Below, piece after piece: positions 8,132 through 14,579 of a stretch of 23,995 nucleotides of DNA. The DNA is from Methanoregula sp. UBA247. Lineage in GTDB: Archaea; Halobacteriota; Methanomicrobia; Methanomicrobiales; Methanospirillaceae. How positions within the stretch are numbered: position 1 is the first letter of the stretch; every line of letters begins with the position of its first letter. The notes beneath the pieces were generated by a model. It ran no database searches. It worked only from the letters and a program-made list of their open reading frames with translations, and was not told the DNA's origin. A program made the position numbers and the translations under genes. The stretch covers positions 3,348 to 27,342 of the forward strand of contig DADR01000030.1 of assembly GCA_002495055.1 (NCBI GenBank). Reading direction: 5' to 3'.

Positions 8132-9015
8132 TCAGGCTGGATCCGACCAGTACTCATCAGATAACGGGACATTATCCAGTTCCACGACATTTGATATGGT
8201 CTCTCCCATGCCGTTGAACAGTTTCAGGGTAAAGGACTGTGATTGTTCCGGCACGCCGAATATGACAGCCCCCTGCTGCTCTTCACCAACCAAAATCTTG
8301 CTGGCAGGGAACAGGTTTTCTATGACATATCCCGATTTATGGTTAATGGACGCCGAACCGGTTCCGCCATCAGGTACGACCCAGATATTCTCGTTAGAAA
8401 ACATATACCATCCGGTTTCATTGAGATTTTTTACAGAGATATTGACAACCAGGTATATGTTGCCGGAATAGGGATGCGATCCGCCTATTGCTGACACGCG
8501 CCGGGCGCTGTGGAGCGTAACATTCATGGTCGGTTCCCTTTCTGCATCCTCAAGCCCGGTGATCCGTGAATAGGTTTCCCGGAAATAGGAATCGGAGAAC
8601 CTGTCGTTTTCCTTATCATAAGTGAACGTGTCCGGTGCACCACCCCGCGGCAATATCTGGTAGGAGCCCGTATATTCTTTTCTCCATGTGCCAAGAACGA
8701 TCTTTTTTTCTGGGATTTCACGTTCGTATTTGTCATAGTCCATGAGCCGTTTTCCATGAATATCCAGATCCTCTCGATCCGTCCGGTGGGAAGGTTGTTG
8801 AAGCCCCTCCATATTCCGATGAGGGGATCTGCGGGAGGGATCGACCCCGGGCGGGGTTGCGTTGTTATCGCTGTTGAAGGGGGTACTGTAGTCACGGTAG
8901 TCATGGGTGTGCCGGTTGCGGGCCCGGGTCCGTTCTCCTTTGCGGTCTGCATGCATCCACCAATAATGGCTATCGCGAACGCCAGTGAAAGAAAAAGAAG
9001 AACGGGGTGTTTCAT
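8132..9015 (-). pseudogene. Lipoprotein with DUF4352-like domain, frameshifted at a poly-A tract
   Basis: The first part, from the ATG at 9015 (GGTGA six bases upstream), has a signal peptide ending in lipobox IIGGC (Cys21), a Thr/Pro-rich tether, and LIGIWRGFNNLPTG then MENGSWTMTNTN. The reading then leaves frame. From about 8709 the other frame continues naturally with KIVLGTWRKEYTGSYQILPRG and a C-terminal region (NIYLVVNISVKNLNETG, AVIFGVPEQSQSF) typical of DUF4352 beta-sandwich domains. The two frames meet at a run of seven T on the plus strand (8703-8709, A7 in the mRNA). One extra A would restore a continuous 294-aa lipoprotein. This could be a sequencing error, a real lesion, or slippage. 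Function is unknown. Confidence 0.8.
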
Positions 9016-9066
9016 ACAATCACCGGACTTTCTGAATATCCCCAGAAAAAGGGAACGAAATTAATC

Positions 9067-9309
9067 ATGGCAAAAACAATCTGTAAACATGGCGAGACCC
9101 GGGAGGGAACGACGACCGTCACCTTTGATCGGGACGGTATGACCCTCGTCGTAAAAGATGTCCCTGCCCAGGTCTGCACAAACTGTGGGGAGGATTACGT
9201 GGATGAGCATGTTGCCCACGAAATTCTTGCCATTGCGGAACGCATGGCAAAGAGCGGGGCACAGGTCGATGTACGGAGATACATTCCCGGCTCTGCCATG
9301 CCCTGTTAG
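9067..9309 (+). CDS. YgiT-type zinc-finger protein (MqsA N-domain-like antitoxin), degenerate
   Basis: 80 aa. CKHGETREGTTTVTF, then LVVKDVPAQVCTNCGEDYV and a helical tail AHEILAIAERMAKSG match the YgiT/MqsA-type zinc-finger family, usually the antitoxin half of a toxin-antitoxin pair. The family normally has two CxxC knuckles. Here the first is incomplete (KTIC, only C6), while the second is intact (C37-C40). No MqsR- or DUF4258-like toxin lies on either side: upstream is a divergent lipoprotein and downstream an unrelated enzyme-like gene. I chose the ATG at 9067 because the family begins just before the first knuckle. It may be an orphan remnant or a stand-alone regulator. Confidence 0.8.
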   Translation: MAKTICKHGETREGTTTVTFDRDGMTLVVKDVPAQVCTNCGEDYVDEHVAHEILAIAERMAKSGAQVDVRRYIPGSAMPC

Positions 9310-9335
9310 ATTTTCTCTTTTTGACTACTGGATGG
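9310..9335 (+). terminator. T-rich terminator-like stretch
   Basis: Immediately after the zinc-finger gene stop the sequence reads TTTTCTCTTTTTG, an oligo-T tract of the kind that terminates archaeal transcription. No stem is evident. Confidence 0.35.
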
Positions 9336-9409
9336 TAGTATTGTAACTCAACTATATTTTTTCGTATCCCGCAGAGATGTAATTATTATTCTCTTTAAGC
9401 ACTCGGGAT

Positions 9410-9426
9410 CGAAAATTATTTTAAAC
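9410..9426 (+). promoter_or_regulatory. Archaeal BRE/TATA promoter of the SnoaL-like gene
   Basis: CGAAA (BRE-like) is followed by TTATTTTAAACA (TATA-like). Transcription would start about 25 bp downstream, leaving a short leader that contains GGAGG at 9461-9465, seven bases before the ATG at 9473. Confidence 0.55.
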
Positions 9427-9472
9427 ATAGCCAATATTTTCTCAATCAGGTGTCGCAAATGGAGGTTCTCCC

Positions 9473-9847
9473 ATGACCGGGCACGTGACTTATGAATTAT
9501 TGAAGGGATTCCTGGAAGCGTTCAATCGCCACGATCTGGATTCCATTATGAACTATTTCGCGGATGATTGTGTTTTCTATATGCCAAGAGGTGCCAGGCC
9601 TCGTGGCGATCGATATGTCGGGAAAAATGAGGTCCGGGCAGGACTGGCAAAACGATTTGAAGGGATTCCGGATGTGCATTACGGAGACGATCAGCATTGG
9701 ATCTGTGGTGATTTTGGAGTCTCTGAATGGACACTTACCGGCACATCAGTGTCAGGGCAGCACATCGAAGTGCGTGGGGTTGACCTGCTTGAGTTCTCTC
9801 AGGGAAAGATCACGCGCAAGGATTCTTTCTGGAAAATACTTGAGTAA
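9473..9847 (+). CDS. SnoaL-like / NTF2-fold protein
   Basis: 124 aa. The pattern LLKGFLEAFNRHDLDSIMNYFADDCVFYMP, GRFEG-type middle (LAKRFEGIPDVHYGD) and C-terminal strands VSEWTLTGTSVSGQHIEVRGVDLLEFSQGKITRKDSFW is that of the SnoaL-like cone fold (NTF2 superfamily). These are small dimeric proteins that act as isomerases, hydrolases or ligand-binding domains. No catalytic assignment can be made from sequence alone. The start is firmly set by the GGAGG ribosome-binding site seven bases upstream. It is monocistronic by position. Confidence 0.88.
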   Translation: MTGHVTYELLKGFLEAFNRHDLDSIMNYFADDCVFYMPRGARPRGDRYVGKNEVRAGLAKRFEGIPDVHYGDDQHWICGDFGVSEWTLTGTSVSGQHIEVRGVDLLEFSQGKITRKDSFWKILE

Positions 9848-10187
9848 TAGCAAGGTAACCAGGTATTTCTTTAATAAATTTTCACCGGCCCCTTAACCGC
9901 TCGTCTGCTCCGATCCCATAACGGGGGATTTCCTTTCCGTCAGATCCTTCCTGACCGTCAGGGTCACCCGGAAGAACCTTCACATCCTAAAATACAATCC
10001 CTCCCCCTTTCTGACCCTGTGACATCGCTAAATATGCCTCATTTATTCCCGCCGGAGAACTCCTGATTATTCCGGCCCGGCTCCGCGTTTTTGCGAATTA
10101 TGACCGCTGGAATCCGGGGGGTGAGGGAAAAGAGGTACAACCGGGCCCGATCCAGGCTCCGGTGCAGCAGGGGAAATGCAGGGGTTT
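9848..10187. other. Intergenic region holding dispersed-repeat copy C
   Basis: No gene is evident. The left part has no recognisable structure. The right part, from about 10021, is repeat copy C, which runs into the 3' end of the family gene. Confidence 0.6.
10021..10165. repeat. Dispersed repeat, copy C (3' of family gene copy 2)
   Basis: It carries the same ordered blocks as copies A and B: ATCGCTAAATA, TATTCCGGCCCGG, TTTTTGCGAATTATGACC, and GAGGGAAAAGAGGTACAACC followed by GGGCCCGAT. The similarity to copy B continues through the stop codon of the neighbouring gene. Confidence 0.8.
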
Positions 10188-10604
10188 TCAGGAAGGGGAT
10201 ATTCCCCCCTCACTTACCGGAATCCCGGTCACGTATGCAACCTCCCGTGCCGACTCAAGCCGTTTCCCGTCGCGATCGATCTCGACCAGCGAGTCCGGGG
10301 TGACCAGGAAGAAACGCCACGTCCCGTGTTTTGACCGGAGCCAGAGCTCGGCCGTGATGGCAGCATCCCGGGCAATAATCCGGAGCTGGGCGATCTCTTC
10401 TTTGAATTCATTGGCAAGCTGCTGAATGGTCGCGAGGATTGCCGGTGCGAACATGACCCGGGCAAATGTCACCGGGACCTTCGATATGATCGCGATGTCG
10501 AAGACCCGCTCCGGGCCGCTCATTGCCATCTGGACGATGCCCCGGGCCTTGGCAATCGGGATTGCTTCTGCCAGGGCCCGGTGGGGGCGGGGACCGCGGG
10601 TCAT
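10188..10604 (-). CDS. Intact member (copy 2) of an unrecognised paralogous family
   Basis: 138 aa from the ATG at 10604. It starts MTRGPRPHRALAEAIPIAKA, followed by SGPERVFDIAIISKVPVTFARVMFAPAIL, a helical stretch (TIQQLANEFKEEIAQL), then RDAAITAELWLRSKHGTWRFF-LVTPDSLVEIDRDGKRLES. The alpha-then-beta layout suggests a small soluble globular protein; I do not recognise the family. An in-frame TTG at 10721 would add 39 Lys/Glu-rich residues, but the ATG is preferred. It has GGAG nine bases upstream, it overlaps the stop of a leader ORF by the ATGA arrangement, and the same arrangement recurs at copy 3. A TATA box lies at 10752-10762. Paralogous remnants lie at 7374-7826 and 11402-11571. Confidence 0.75.
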   Translation of the reverse strand: MTRGPRPHRALAEAIPIAKARGIVQMAMSGPERVFDIAIISKVPVTFARVMFAPAILATIQQLANEFKEEIAQLRIIARDAAITAELWLRSKHGTWRFFLVTPDSLVEIDRDGKRLESAREVAYVTGIPVSEGGISPS

Positions 10605-10660
10605 GAGGGATACTCCGTTTTCGTACGGTTTTTCATTGGATTTTTCATTGGATTTTTCAT
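10601..10660 (-). CDS. 19-codon leader peptide coupled to family gene copy 2
   Basis: The peptide is MKNPMKNPMKNRTKTEYPS. It has a strong GGAGGT ribosome-binding site (10669-10674) eight bases upstream, better than that of the main gene, and its TGA overlaps the ATG of the main gene (ATGA). The start, Shine-Dalgarno site and stop/start overlap are all kept in copy 3 although the peptide differs in length by four codons. This supports a translated leader used for coupling. An alternative is that the longer in-frame reading from TTG at 10721 is the real protein. Confidence 0.5.
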   Translation of the reverse strand: MKNPMKNPMKNRTKTEYPS

Positions 10661-10751
10661 GATGTGTTACCTCCTTTTCAGTTGCTTTTTTGTTGGCTCG
10701 TCTCCGGGGCCCTTTTGACAAAGGAGCGTTCGTTGGGGTAGTTAAAGGGTT

Positions 10752-10766
10752 TTTATTATAAATCGG
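10752..10766 (-). promoter_or_regulatory. Promoter of family gene copy 2
   Basis: On the minus strand CCGA precedes TTTATAATAAA, an archaeal BRE/TATA arrangement. The expected start near 10727 would leave a leader of about 67 nt carrying the GGAGGT site and the leader ORF. The same box is kept at 11707-11717. Confidence 0.6.
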
Positions 10767-10849
10767 CTTGACCTGAAAATGATGCGATTTGAGAACGATT
10801 TATCTCCATCCGGGGCTGATGCTTTGGTTTTTTGAAGGAACAAAAATGT

Positions 10850-11180
10850 ACCTCCCGGGGTCTCCGTTTTCATTTTCCGGTTTTGCGATCTTGCTTCTTG
10901 TCCCGGCTTACCCTTTAACAGATTGTATGGAACTGTCATAGAAATGGGCTTGGCTGAATAAATTTCGGGAAGGGAAATCAGGGAATTTTAACTATGATTG
11001 GATTAAAACGGGGCGTGAATTATTAAGATCGGTTTTTGCGAAACTGGGAAGGGACCGGGGTGAACCAAGCTCCGGATGAGGTTGGGGAGTTCTGTGCCGG
11101 CACGCTATGGGGTTTCAAAGATCCGTCCGATGTTCGCCAATCAACACCTTTTTCTGCCAGTATGCCTGAACTAAAAGGAT
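10850..11180. other. Intergenic region, nothing recognised
   Basis: Short frames occur on both strands without protein character. No repeat shared with the rest of the window and no RNA gene was seen. The promoter for the small cysteine-rich gene at 11181 should be here, but no clear TATA box was identified. Confidence 0.5.
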
Positions 11181-11372
11181 ATGACCGGGAAAAAACCCAC
11201 CACAAAACTGATAGATGAGAAGTCCGGACTTATGGAATGCCTTGTCTGCGGGGAGAAATACCATACAACGATGAAAGCCGACGCGGAAGGGAAATTCCAT
11301 CCGGAGAACTGGGAATGTGTCAATAAATGCCGGCTCATTCACCATGATGAGAAACCGGCACATAAAAAGTGA
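11181..11372 (+). CDS. Small cysteine-rich protein, probable zinc ribbon
   Basis: 63 aa. The core is MECLVCGEKYHTTMKADAEG followed by WECVNKCRLIHH, with C-x2-C and C-x3-C pairs and nearby His residues, arranged like a treble-clef or ribbon zinc site. It has no recognised family and no obvious partner gene. The ATG at 11181 has AAAGGAT just before it. The internal ATG at 11232 would remove a charged 17-residue N-terminus and keep all cysteines, so the start is uncertain. Confidence 0.6.
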   Translation: MTGKKPTTKLIDEKSGLMECLVCGEKYHTTMKADAEGKFHPENWECVNKCRLIHHDEKPAHKK

Positions 11373-11400
11373 TTCATTTTTTATTTCCTGTTCTTTTAAT
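11373..11400 (+). terminator. T-rich terminator-like stretch
   Basis: ATTTTTTATTTCCTGTTCTTTT follows directly after the stop of the cysteine-rich gene. Oligo-T tracts like this are typical intrinsic archaeal terminators. The minus-strand family remnant ends at the same place. Confidence 0.4.
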
Positions 11401-11401
11401 C

Positions 11402-11571
11402 TCATGTTTCCCCGAATATCACATGGGCGAACGTGACCAGAATCTTCGATATGATGGCGATGTCGAAGACCCGCTCCGGTCCGCCCAGTGCCATCTGAAT
11501 GATGCCATGCGCCTCTTCGCGATAGGGATCGCTTCCGCCAGTGCCCGGTGGGGACGAGGGCCGCGGGTCAT
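11402..11571 (-). pseudogene. Family gene copy 3, truncated and frameshifted remnant
   Basis: The ATG at 11571 gives MTRGPRPHRALAEAIPIAK, almost identical to copy 2. A frame change follows near 11515, after which the other frame keeps MALGGPERVFDIAIISKILVTFA and then stops at 11402 after a foreign tail (HVIFGET). The C-terminal two thirds of the family protein and the 3' dispersed repeat are absent. It is not expected to make a functional protein. Confidence 0.8.
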
Positions 11572-11615
11572 GGGGGGTGCCTCTTGTTCATTCGGTTTTT
11601 TATTGGATTTTTCAT
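11568..11615 (-). CDS. 15-codon leader peptide of family gene copy 3
   Basis: The peptide is MKNPIKNRMNKRHPP. GGAGG (11625-11629) lies nine bases upstream, and the stop overlaps the ATG of the remnant (ATGA), as in copy 2. The TATA box TTTATAATAAA is at 11707-11717. Confidence 0.45.
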   Translation of the reverse strand: MKNPIKNRMNKRHPP

Positions 11616-11706
11616 GGTGTGTAGCCTCCTTTTCAGTTGCTTTTTTGTTGGCTCGTCTCCGGGGCCCCTTTGACAAAGGAGCGTTCGTTGGGGTAGTTAA
11701 AGGGGT

Positions 11707-11717
11707 TTTATTATAAA
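11707..11717 (-). promoter_or_regulatory. TATA box of family gene copy 3
   Basis: TTTATAATAAA on the minus strand is identical to the box at 10752-10762. The promoter has survived although the gene is broken. Confidence 0.5.
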
Positions 11718-11804
11718 CTGGTTTGAGCTGAAAATGGTGCGATTTGCGAACGGTTTATCTCCATCCGGGGCTGGTGCTTTGGTTTTCTGAAGGAACAAAA
11801 ATGT

Positions 11805-12324
11805 TCCTTTTTGCTTTCAGATAATAGTGCGGGCGGGGTCCGCAGCTCATGGGTACCCCTCGCGGGATATTCCCTTGCCCGAGAATTGCGGGCGGGCGAT
11901 GTCGTCAAAGATTGCGTTACTAGATCCGGAGCGTGACGGATTGCCCGGCCGTAGGGTTTTTTTCACAGATGGTTCTGTCTCTGCTTTCATCTCCGTTGTG
12001 TGGAATGGTTTTTGTCTGCGATCTGTACGAACTGATCCGCTCCCCCGGGTTGTTGAGTGTCGTGATTCGACATTGGTCATGATTGGACGCGGCGATGCGA
12101 TCTGCTTCATGCAGGGGTCCCTTGGCGATCCTCATGTGCAGTATCGGGTGGAATGCTGAATGGGGCGTTGCATTGGATTGTCTAAGGAAAATTATTTTTG
12201 GTAAAAATCTTTGTTGGTTGAATGGTGCTGATGAGGGAGTATTTTCTCTAGCAAAGATAATTGGCTGCCTTCTAAACGACATCCCGAGCGGGGATCTAAA
12301 GATTACTTTCGCAACACGCAGCAG
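11805..12324. other. Region without a convincing gene
   Basis: Overlapping frames on both strands (for example MSSKIALLDPERDGLPGRR starting near 11899 on plus) lack a ribosome-binding site and a recognised family. At 12281-12295 ATCCC-GAGCG-GGGAT can form a small hairpin. From about 12160 the base composition becomes clearly AT-rich, marking the start of the accessory patch. Confidence 0.5.
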
Positions 12325-12335
12325 TTATTATAATA
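12325..12335 (+). promoter_or_regulatory. TATA box for the 12361 gene, probable leaderless transcript
   Basis: TTATTATAATA lies with its 3' end 26 bp before the ATG at 12361. No Shine-Dalgarno sequence precedes that ATG. The spacing fits transcription starting at or next to the start codon. Confidence 0.55.
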
Positions 12336-12360
12336 GCACGAAAATTGGTAAAATACATTT

Positions 12361-13050
12361 ATGAATTTCTTTGAGAAAACAACGAAGGTATTACCTTTGG
12401 TAGTTCTCGCAGCATTCCTTTTTGTATTTTTTTCAGGCTGTACTGATAAAACAGTAGACACAGTGGTAAATGTTCAAATTGATCAAACTGGGAATATTTC
12501 TAAATATACTTTGACGACTACGATGTCTGACGCCCAATATCTTTCAATTAAAAATCAAGCATCATCCAAAGGGTACTCTTCTGTAAGGGAATATTTTCTT
12601 CGCGACTTTGCTGGGAATAGTGATTATTTCGAATATAATGAACCCAATATGAATAGCGGGAAAAAAATCGAGCTGATTTCAGTGCGATTAATTGATTCAG
12701 ATCACACACTTAAATCAATGGTTTTGAGAAAACAGAATAATCAAATATATTTCAATGACTCCACGTTTTCATTAGATTATTTCTTCCCAAGGGCTTTTAT
12801 GAAAAAGTTGGAATATTCATTGGATTCAAAGATTAAAATCCAAAACCATAATGCAAATTCCCAGTCAAAAGATCATTATTCCCTTTCATGGTTATTCAAA
12901 GAGGATCAAAATATTCCCTCGTCGTATATAATTTCAGAACCAATTAATGATGACACTGTAAAGACATCTGGATTTGAAGCATTATTTTCGATAATATCAA
13001 TATTTGTTGTCGGTTACGTAGTCCGAAAAAAATTTCAAAATGAAGATTAA
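12361..13050 (+). CDS. Membrane-anchored lipoprotein, unknown function
   Basis: 229 aa. A charged N-terminus is followed by a hydrophobic stretch ending in FFSGC (lipobox Cys27). The extracellular part (TVVNVQIDQTGNISKYTLTT onward) is rich in Asn, Ser and beta-type segments. A C-terminal transmembrane helix (LFSIISIFVVGYVV, about 208-222) is followed by a basic/polar tail RKKFQNED. The double anchoring recalls surface proteins of methanogens that carry a C-terminal helix. Codon use is AT-rich, unlike the GC-richer flanks, which suggests acquisition. The next gene begins 2 bp after its stop, so they form an operon. No family is recognised. Confidence 0.8.
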   Translation: MNFFEKTTKVLPLVVLAAFLFVFFSGCTDKTVDTVVNVQIDQTGNISKYTLTTTMSDAQYLSIKNQASSKGYSSVREYFLRDFAGNSDYFEYNEPNMNSGKKIELISVRLIDSDHTLKSMVLRKQNNQIYFNDSTFSLDYFFPRAFMKKLEYSLDSKIKIQNHNANSQSKDHYSLSWLFKEDQNIPSSYIISEPINDDTVKTSGFEALFSIISIFVVGYVVRKKFQNED

Positions 13051-13052
13051 TC

Positions 13053-13383
13053 ATGAATAAAATTGCGGTTTTTTTATTTGCATTAATTACTGGGATGATT
13101 ACCCGATCAGGAGTGATGACTCTTGAACAAATGATCTGGTCCGCATGGGATTCCGCATCAGATTCATTATTATTTTCGCTGTCTCCAGATTTGTATTTAT
13201 GTACTCATTATTGGGATTATCGTCTTCGTAATCGTTGCATATTACACTCTTGCGCCTTTTATCCATGGTTTAGATCATGGGAGTGAGGGCATAATTATTG
13301 CGATTATTGGATTTATTGTCGGTTGGTTTTTAATGGGATTTTTAATGAATTATTATGATACGATGATTGGATTGCCAACTTGA
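13053..13383 (+). pseudogene. Small membrane protein gene with frameshift
   Basis: The ATG at 13053 opens MNKIAVFLFALITGMITRSG and continues to MIWSAWDSASDS. Past about 13150-13200 this frame becomes non-hydrophobic and stops at 13286. The +1 frame, open from about 13133, instead reads ICIYVLIIGIIVFVIVAYY, then HGLDHGSEG and IIIAIIGFIVGWFLMGFLM, ending at the TGA at 13381. Joined, they give a protein of about 110 residues with three transmembrane helices. The gene needs one base removed (or two added) to be continuous. It lies 2 bp after the lipoprotein gene and shares its AT-rich composition. Function is unknown. Confidence 0.7.
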
Positions 13384-13554
13384 GTAAGATCCAAAAGTGA
13401 AACAAAATATTACAACAAACACGATTTTCACGGTGGAGCATATGCTTCCATATACTTATTTGGGATGAACGGTCTCCGCCCCGAAGGGTGCCCCGCGGCG
13501 GATCAATTGCTGAAGATTCGATATATGAGATTTATTGCGATATTGTCGTATCTT

Positions 13555-14364
13555 TTAATCTCCTGTTTCCTGTTGTTTGATTTTTGGTGGCGTAAATTTT
13601 CGATTTTGGTGAAATTCCCTTTTGTGCCAATCAAAAAAATCAATGCTATTCTTAAATTTCGATTCGCCTTCTTTTGACTGATGAATTTTAAATAAATCAT
13701 TTAACAGATTTTCTCGACCCGTCTCATCCATTTTTTCATATTCGCCTGTTTTATCATATGCTTCAGGCCAGCCAATCGTCAAGAATCGTTTCGAGTTCTT
13801 TGAACCCGAACAATGAGATAATGGAACATCATATGGAACTAAAAATTCCTGTAACCCTAATCCCGCGGACTCTTTGTGTTTTGATTTTCGTGAATTTTCT
13901 TCCAAAACCGATTCTACCCATAGCTGAGCTTTTGGTGAGAAAATTATTCCAAACCAATCTGCAGACTCATACCAGTCATTGGCATCAAACAACGCAGGGC
14001 CGAGAACAGTATTTTTTTCAGTTACGTACTCCCCGACAGAAATACATCCACGAAATAAGATTCCGTTCTTAAGACCCCAATGCATAATCTCACATGAATC
14101 TTCTACTATATTCGTAAGTACAGAATATCTACCATCTTGATCTTTTTCAATAGGCCAGCAATGGATTATTGTATCTCCAAAAATCGAAGTGGATGAGTTT
14201 CTGTAATGCGAAGCGTTAGGTAATCTTCCTAATGTTTTTTTTCGGATCTTTAAATCGCGTTCTAAATTTTTACGTTTTTCTAAAAAGGTTTTGCATTCTT
14301 CAAAATTAAATTTTGACACACCAAGTGCATCAATCATTAAGATAATCCCAAAGTGCTCATCCAT
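13555..14364 (-). CDS. Class III nucleotidyl-cyclase-fold-like protein, candidate defence or signalling gene
   Basis: 269 aa, soluble, AT-rich. The N-terminus IILMIDALGVSKF (D12) resembles the first metal-binding strand of class III cyclase domains. STSIFGDTII (D64) matches the second metal motif, F-G-D. ILFRGCISVGEYV (R105) corresponds to the conserved strand usually written R-x-G-I-x-x-G. VLGPALFDANDWYESADW aligns with the helix that follows, but the usual Asn-x3-Arg transition-state pair is not evident. It could be a diverged cyclase, a nucleotide sensor, or an inactive relative. It is convergent with the membrane-protein pair and next to the type I restriction operon. Resemblance to Pycsar cyclases is an inference from fold motifs and context only. 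The region upstream of the ATG is short and has no clear ribosome-binding site. Confidence 0.55.
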   Translation of the reverse strand: MDEHFGIILMIDALGVSKFNFEECKTFLEKRKNLERDLKIRKKTLGRLPNASHYRNSSTSIFGDTIIHCWPIEKDQDGRYSVLTNIVEDSCEIMHWGLKNGILFRGCISVGEYVTEKNTVLGPALFDANDWYESADWFGIIFSPKAQLWVESVLEENSRKSKHKESAGLGLQEFLVPYDVPLSHCSGSKNSKRFLTIGWPEAYDKTGEYEKMDETGRENLLNDLFKIHQSKEGESKFKNSIDFFDWHKREFHQNRKFTPPKIKQQETGD

Positions 14365-14579
14365 AAACCGAGTCCCATTTTTTCAATTTGACGTGCATCC
14401 TTAAAATTACTGCATATTATGGAAGGGTAATGAGGTATATTTTCAGTCACCAAAACCGCCGTTGGGGTGTCATTTAAGGGATGCGAAGTTCATCGCTGGG
14501 GGAAAATGGGGGCGCAATACCGGGATATATGAATGAAAGCGTCCCTCGGAGCGAATACAGGAAAAAGTAGGCAGATGGA

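Larger units (their letters stand above)
10455..10849. repeat. Direct duplication, left copy (5' half of family gene plus promoter)
   Basis: This segment is closely similar to 11406-11804: the 5' half of the family gene, the leader ORF, the GGAGG site, the TATA box and about 90 bp beyond it. The match ends abruptly after CAAAAATGT in both copies, with a net 12-bp difference inside the leader ORF. Confidence 0.85.
11406..11804. repeat. Direct duplication, right copy
   Basis: This is the partner of 10455-10849. It carries the 5' part of the family gene, leader, ribosome-binding site and promoter, but is cut within the gene at its left end. Confidence 0.85.

Noticed and set aside
10605..10721. 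N-terminal extension (MSKGPRRRANKK type) of family copy 2 from a TTG codon
   Set aside because: It lacks a Shine-Dalgarno site and begins only a few bases from the predicted transcription start. The ATG at 10604 and the coupled leader ORF are better supported, though the extension is also open in copy 3 and is kept as an alternative.
11827..12282. Overlapping frames of 110 and 120 codons on opposite strands
   Set aside because: No ribosome-binding site, no recognisable family, and no way to choose between them.
13474..13501. GC-rich stretch CCGCCCCGAAGGG...GCGGCGG in the convergent gap as a terminator hairpin
   Set aside because: Arms pair only partially and no T-run follows in either direction, so it is not claimed as a terminator.
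14337..14450. Short GTG-started frame (VTENIPHYPSIICSNFKDAR) overlapping the start of the cyclase-like gene
   Set aside because: Only 37 residues, no ribosome-binding site and an alternative start codon. It may be a chance frame or a small remnant.
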